This document shows positions 61,640-64,000 of a stretch of DNA of 64,000 bases, piece after piece. Positions within the stretch are counted from its first letter, which is position 1, and each line of letters starts with the position of its first letter. The notes below the pieces were generated by a model. It saw nothing but the letters and a program-made list of their open reading frames with translations, ran no database searches and was not told the origin of the DNA. The position numbers were made by a program, and so were the translations under genes. Origin of the DNA: TH5896 sp049578985 (GTDB lineage Archaea; Thermoproteota; Nitrososphaeria; Nitrososphaerales; Nitrososphaeraceae). The stretch covers positions 1-64,000 of the forward strand of contig JBAUMZ010000114.1 in NCBI GenBank assembly GCA_049578985.1, given 5' to 3'.

Positions 61640-61824
61640 GGTTGATGGTCTTTGGTGATACAGATTTGATCCTGCTAGGTTGGGTTTCTAAACCCTCTTT
61701 TATTCCTATTCAAAATAGCCTAATCCTTGAAATCTACGTGGTTGCGTGGCGGGAGTTTTAGGATTGGTTGCCGGCCATTGTCGCCATATCGAATAAGAGT
61801 GAATTAGAGACTTCATTAGTACAA

Positions 61825-62931
61825 TTATTGGCTATGCTTTTTTCTCGGGTAGAGGCCACACACCTTTCCATCGAAATCAAACATTACAATCTGGAGATTC
61901 AATGAATGTTCGTCATTTTTGATTAATGATGCATGAGCGTGTTTGCAGATTAAGTCAAAGTATTCTGATATTCCATGCTCCGTTATGATCTCTTGAACAT
62001 GACGCGCTGTATTAGCTTTCATTATTTTGGATATAATATCTGCTGAGCATGCGCAGTCTCTCGCAAGATTTGCCATAAACTCCATGTCAATGTGAGAACC
62101 TTTCACGTGAGTCTGTTTTACTCCCATAGCTATCTTCGTAAGCTTACCAATAAAGCCAGCGATGACCACATGCTTCACCTTCTTGATTCGACATTGCTTC
62201 ATCGCGTACCCCACAAAGTCCCCCATCTGTATGAGGGAATGCTCTGGGAGATTATCATTAAAAAAATTTTTTACAAGCTCCTCACTCCTACCGCCTGTTG
62301 TCAACGCAACGGTGTCAACGCCCATGGCTACTGCTACATCTATACTTTGTCTGATCGATGCTGCGAATGACGCCGTCGAATAAGGGATAACTATGCCTGT
62401 TGTTCCCAGTATCGATATTCCGCCCAATATGCCTAACCGTAGATTGTCGGTTTTTTGCGCAATGGTCTCCCCCATTGGTACCGATATCATTATTGTAATT
62501 CCTTTAGTTTTGATCAGTTCCCCTACAGCCTCCAAAGCAGCCGTCTTGATCATCATGGATGGCACAGGATTTATCGCAGCTGCCCCTATTGGAAGTCCTA
62601 GCCCCGGCTTTGTCACACGTCCGACACCTTTTCCTCCGTCTATTCTAATAGTACCAATGTCCTTATTTAGTGAAACAATAGATAGAATCTGTGCGCCGTG
62701 GGTGGCATCGGGATCATCTCCCCCATCCTTTGTGACAGCGCAAATCACGGATCCGTTACCAACTTGAGTCCACTCAATTCGTATGACAATCTTTCCTCCC
62801 TTTGGCAATGTAACTTCCACACAATCTACTCCTTCCCCCGATAGAAGTCGAATCAGAGCTGCTTTAGTTGCAGCCGCAGCTGAAGTGCCAGTAGTATATC
62901 CTTTTCTAAGTGAAGATCTGTTGACCTTCAT
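61825..62931 (-). CDS. cbiD: Cobalt-precorrin-5B C(1)-methyltransferase
   Basis: Methylates C-1 of the corrin ring in the anaerobic pathway. The N-terminal RKGYTTGTSAAAATKAAL, the KDGGDDPDATHG motif and GKGVGRVTKPGLGLPIG are characteristic. Length 368 is normal. First gene of the cbiD-cbiG-cbiX-cbiC group; 185 nt separate it from cbiG. Confidence 0.95.
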   Translation of the reverse strand: MKVNRSSLRKGYTTGTSAAAATKAALIRLLSGEGVDCVEVTLPKGGKIVIRIEWTQVGNGSVICAVTKDGGDDPDATHGAQILSIVSLNKDIGTIRIDGGKGVGRVTKPGLGLPIGAAAINPVPSMMIKTAALEAVGELIKTKGITIMISVPMGETIAQKTDNLRLGILGGISILGTTGIVIPYSTASFAASIRQSIDVAVAMGVDTVALTTGGRSEELVKNFFNDNLPEHSLIQMGDFVGYAMKQCRIKKVKHVVIAGFIGKLTKIAMGVKQTHVKGSHIDMEFMANLARDCACSADIISKIMKANTARHVQEIITEHGISEYFDLICKHAHASLIKNDEHSLNLQIVMFDFDGKVCGLYPRKKHSQ

Positions 62932-63018
62932 TTTACATCGAAACGGATGTTGTTTTCATCTTCCTTAATATGCTCGCAATCATTTGCTAAGATCACATTA
63001 TTGTTGAATATATGATGT

Positions 63019-63792
63019 TTAAACAATTACTTTACCACCGTCGATTATTATAGTATTGCCGGTAGCATATGAAAAGCTTTCACTCCCCAGGCATGCGGCT
63101 ACTTTGGCGACCTCCTCCGCCGAACCCCACCTCTTCATCGCCGGCTCAGTAGTTGCTCTCTTCCTTCCTCGCTGAGTCATAGAATAATAAGTGGCATCGG
63201 TTGCAATATTTCCTAGTGCAAGAGTGTACGCTCTGATTTTCTGGTTCCCGTATTCTATAGCAATGTGCTTGGTTACGGCAACAACGGCTGCCTTGGCAAT
63301 GGTATAAGGGGCACCTTCCCTATGACCTGACAACGCAGGCGTCGATGCAATATTAATTATTACGCCTGAATTGCCATGAGAGCGATTAGTTTTTCTTATC
63401 ATGCTCGGAAGGAATGCCCTTGTCATATGTATTGTACCCTTAAGATCGACTTCCATAATAGCGTCCAAAGCTTGATCGGTCATCTGATGATATCTCTTGT
63501 ACCAGATCGCATTCTCGAACTGATGCCCAGCACTATTTACTAGGATATCAATTCCCCCGTGATCCAATATCGCTCCTTTTACAACTGATCTTACCTCTCT
63601 GTCGTTAGTAACATCCAATGCAACAGCCTGAGTATTTCCTTTGATCTTTTCGGAGGCTCTGATAGCATCATTGATATTTCTAGAACATACTAGCACAGTC
63701 GCCCCTTGATTTTCGGCAAATTCTTTAGAAATTGCGAATCCGATACCACTAGAGGAACCAGTGACAAGAGCGACCTTGTTAACCAGGGCCAA
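63019..63792 (-). CDS. Short-chain dehydrogenase/reductase
   Basis: An NAD(P)-dependent SDR with the cofactor motif VTGSSSGIGFAIS at 10-22, the structural VNSAGHQFENA (usually NNAG), the catalytic serine in INIASTPALSG, and YTIAK with Tyr and Lys around 167-171. Length 257 is standard. The C-terminal YATGNTIIIDGG matches. Substrate unknown; relatives include 3-oxoacyl-ACP reductase-like and sugar dehydrogenases. Confidence 0.88.
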   Translation of the reverse strand: MALVNKVALVTGSSSGIGFAISKEFAENQGATVLVCSRNINDAIRASEKIKGNTQAVALDVTNDREVRSVVKGAILDHGGIDILVNSAGHQFENAIWYKRYHQMTDQALDAIMEVDLKGTIHMTRAFLPSMIRKTNRSHGNSGVIINIASTPALSGHREGAPYTIAKAAVVAVTKHIAIEYGNQKIRAYTLALGNIATDATYYSMTQRGRKRATTEPAMKRWGSAEEVAKVAACLGSESFSYATGNTIIIDGGKVIV

Positions 63793-63884
63793 TTAAGTCT
63801 CACTAGAATCGTCAGTCAACCATATTACCCTTGACTTGCCAATTGAGTCAGGCTTTATTTCCAACATGGGCTATAACGTTCAAG

Positions 63885-64000
63885 TCAGCTATCCATACCT
63901 CCGCCTGCCAGATCTGATATCTTATCAGTCCTTTCCCATGTAAATTCAGGTTCATTCCTTCCAAAGTGTCCGTATGCAGCTGTCTTTTTATAGATGGGTC
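63885..64000 (-). CDS. metK: S-adenosylmethionine synthase (partial, C-terminus), bacterial type
   Basis: The last 38 residues of the protein are in the window. The frame reads KKTAAYGHFGRNEPEF, then TWERTDKI, matching the C-terminal end of bacterial-type MetK (TAAYGHFGR and FTWE). Archaeal-type AdoMet synthetases do not share this motif. It ends with a TGA at 63885-63887 preceded by AGGGMDS. The start lies beyond the window. Confidence 0.85.
   Translation of the reverse strand, partial: PIYKKTAAYGHFGRNEPEFTWERTDKISDLAGGGMDS

Noticed and set aside
61586..61824. Possible cobalamin riboswitch between cbiD and cbiG
   Set aside because: No B12-box-like segment or matching secondary structure was seen, only a short AATCCT/AGGATT inverted repeat; part of the stretch is coding for the CbiG N-terminus.
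1..64000. CRISPR arrays, insertion sequences, integrases or prophage genes
   Set aside because: No regularly spaced repeats, transposase or phage motifs were recognised on either strand.

Overview
The window looks like the chromosome of an ammonia-oxidising archaeon of the Nitrososphaerota (Thaumarchaeota), most likely a soil-type Nitrososphaerales member close to Nitrosocosmicus; the placement is inferred. The support is the combination of archaeal information-processing genes (rpoN/RPB10, both primase subunits, eukaryote-type GlyRS and GluRS), an archaeal mevalonate and isoprenoid operon, a complex I cluster starting nuoA-B-C-D-H-I, an Amt plus P-II locus, a bacterial-type uvrABC set, and a cobalamin cluster. 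Start codons are often TTG or GTG. Many genes have a TATA box about 26 nt upstream of the start codon, as expected for leaderless transcripts. No mobile element, CRISPR array or rRNA was seen; two tRNAs are present.

Layout. 0-4.2 kb: complex I genes on the minus strand, running off the left edge in nuoI. 4.3-7.5 kb: a geranylgeranyl-reductase-type flavoprotein, a DipZ-like thioredoxin protein and a BCP peroxiredoxin. 7.8-19.4 kb: tRNA-Leu, then a long plus-strand run rpoN-eno-rpsB-MEMO-mvk-ipk-fni-GGPP synthase-gltX, continuing to an FAH-family hydrolase, a class I amidotransferase and a C39-like/TPR protein. 19.6-26.7 kb: a GT-B glycosyltransferase, AMMECR1, a coiled-coil protein, a kinase-like protein divergent from a methyltransferase/membrane-protein pair, a possible chorismate-lyase-like gene and a MEDS-domain protein. 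26.9-36.8 kb: tRNA-Ala, a Nudix hydrolase, a radical SAM protein, an FNR-like reductase, GlyRS, primase, a TrmB-like methyltransferase and a DUF59-PqqD fusion. 36.8-39.4 kb: MtnA and a nucleotide-sugar dehydrogenase. 39.9-43.3 kb: Amt, two P-II proteins and three uncharacterised small proteins. 43.7-49.3 kb: a redoxin, an ETF/ETF-quinone oxidoreductase (FixA-B-CX) operon and a SpoT-like HD hydrolase. 49.6-56.1 kb: uvrB-uvrA-uvrC. 56.2-62.9 kb: cbiA, then cbiD-cbiG-cbiX-cbiC on the other strand with SRPBCC and CBS proteins between. 63-64 kb: an SDR and the 3' end of a bacterial-type metK.

How it fits together. Complex I, the GGR-type flavoprotein, the ETF:quinone oxidoreductase and possibly the 23-26 kb methyltransferase/lyase-like genes relate to quinone and membrane-lipid electron transport. 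The mevalonate operon supplies C5 and C20 units for archaeal lipids, and the radical SAM protein may act on the same lipids. Amt and two P-II proteins form the nitrogen-sensing locus, with operator-like palindromes upstream of amt. The most unusual features are: several strong inverted or direct repeats in promoter regions; a cbiG frame whose conserved N-terminus has no canonical start codon; a CbiX with a degenerate N-terminal half; a UvrC that ends before the usual C-terminal HhH domain; and the 23-26 kb kinase/methyltransferase/lyase-like neighbourhood.
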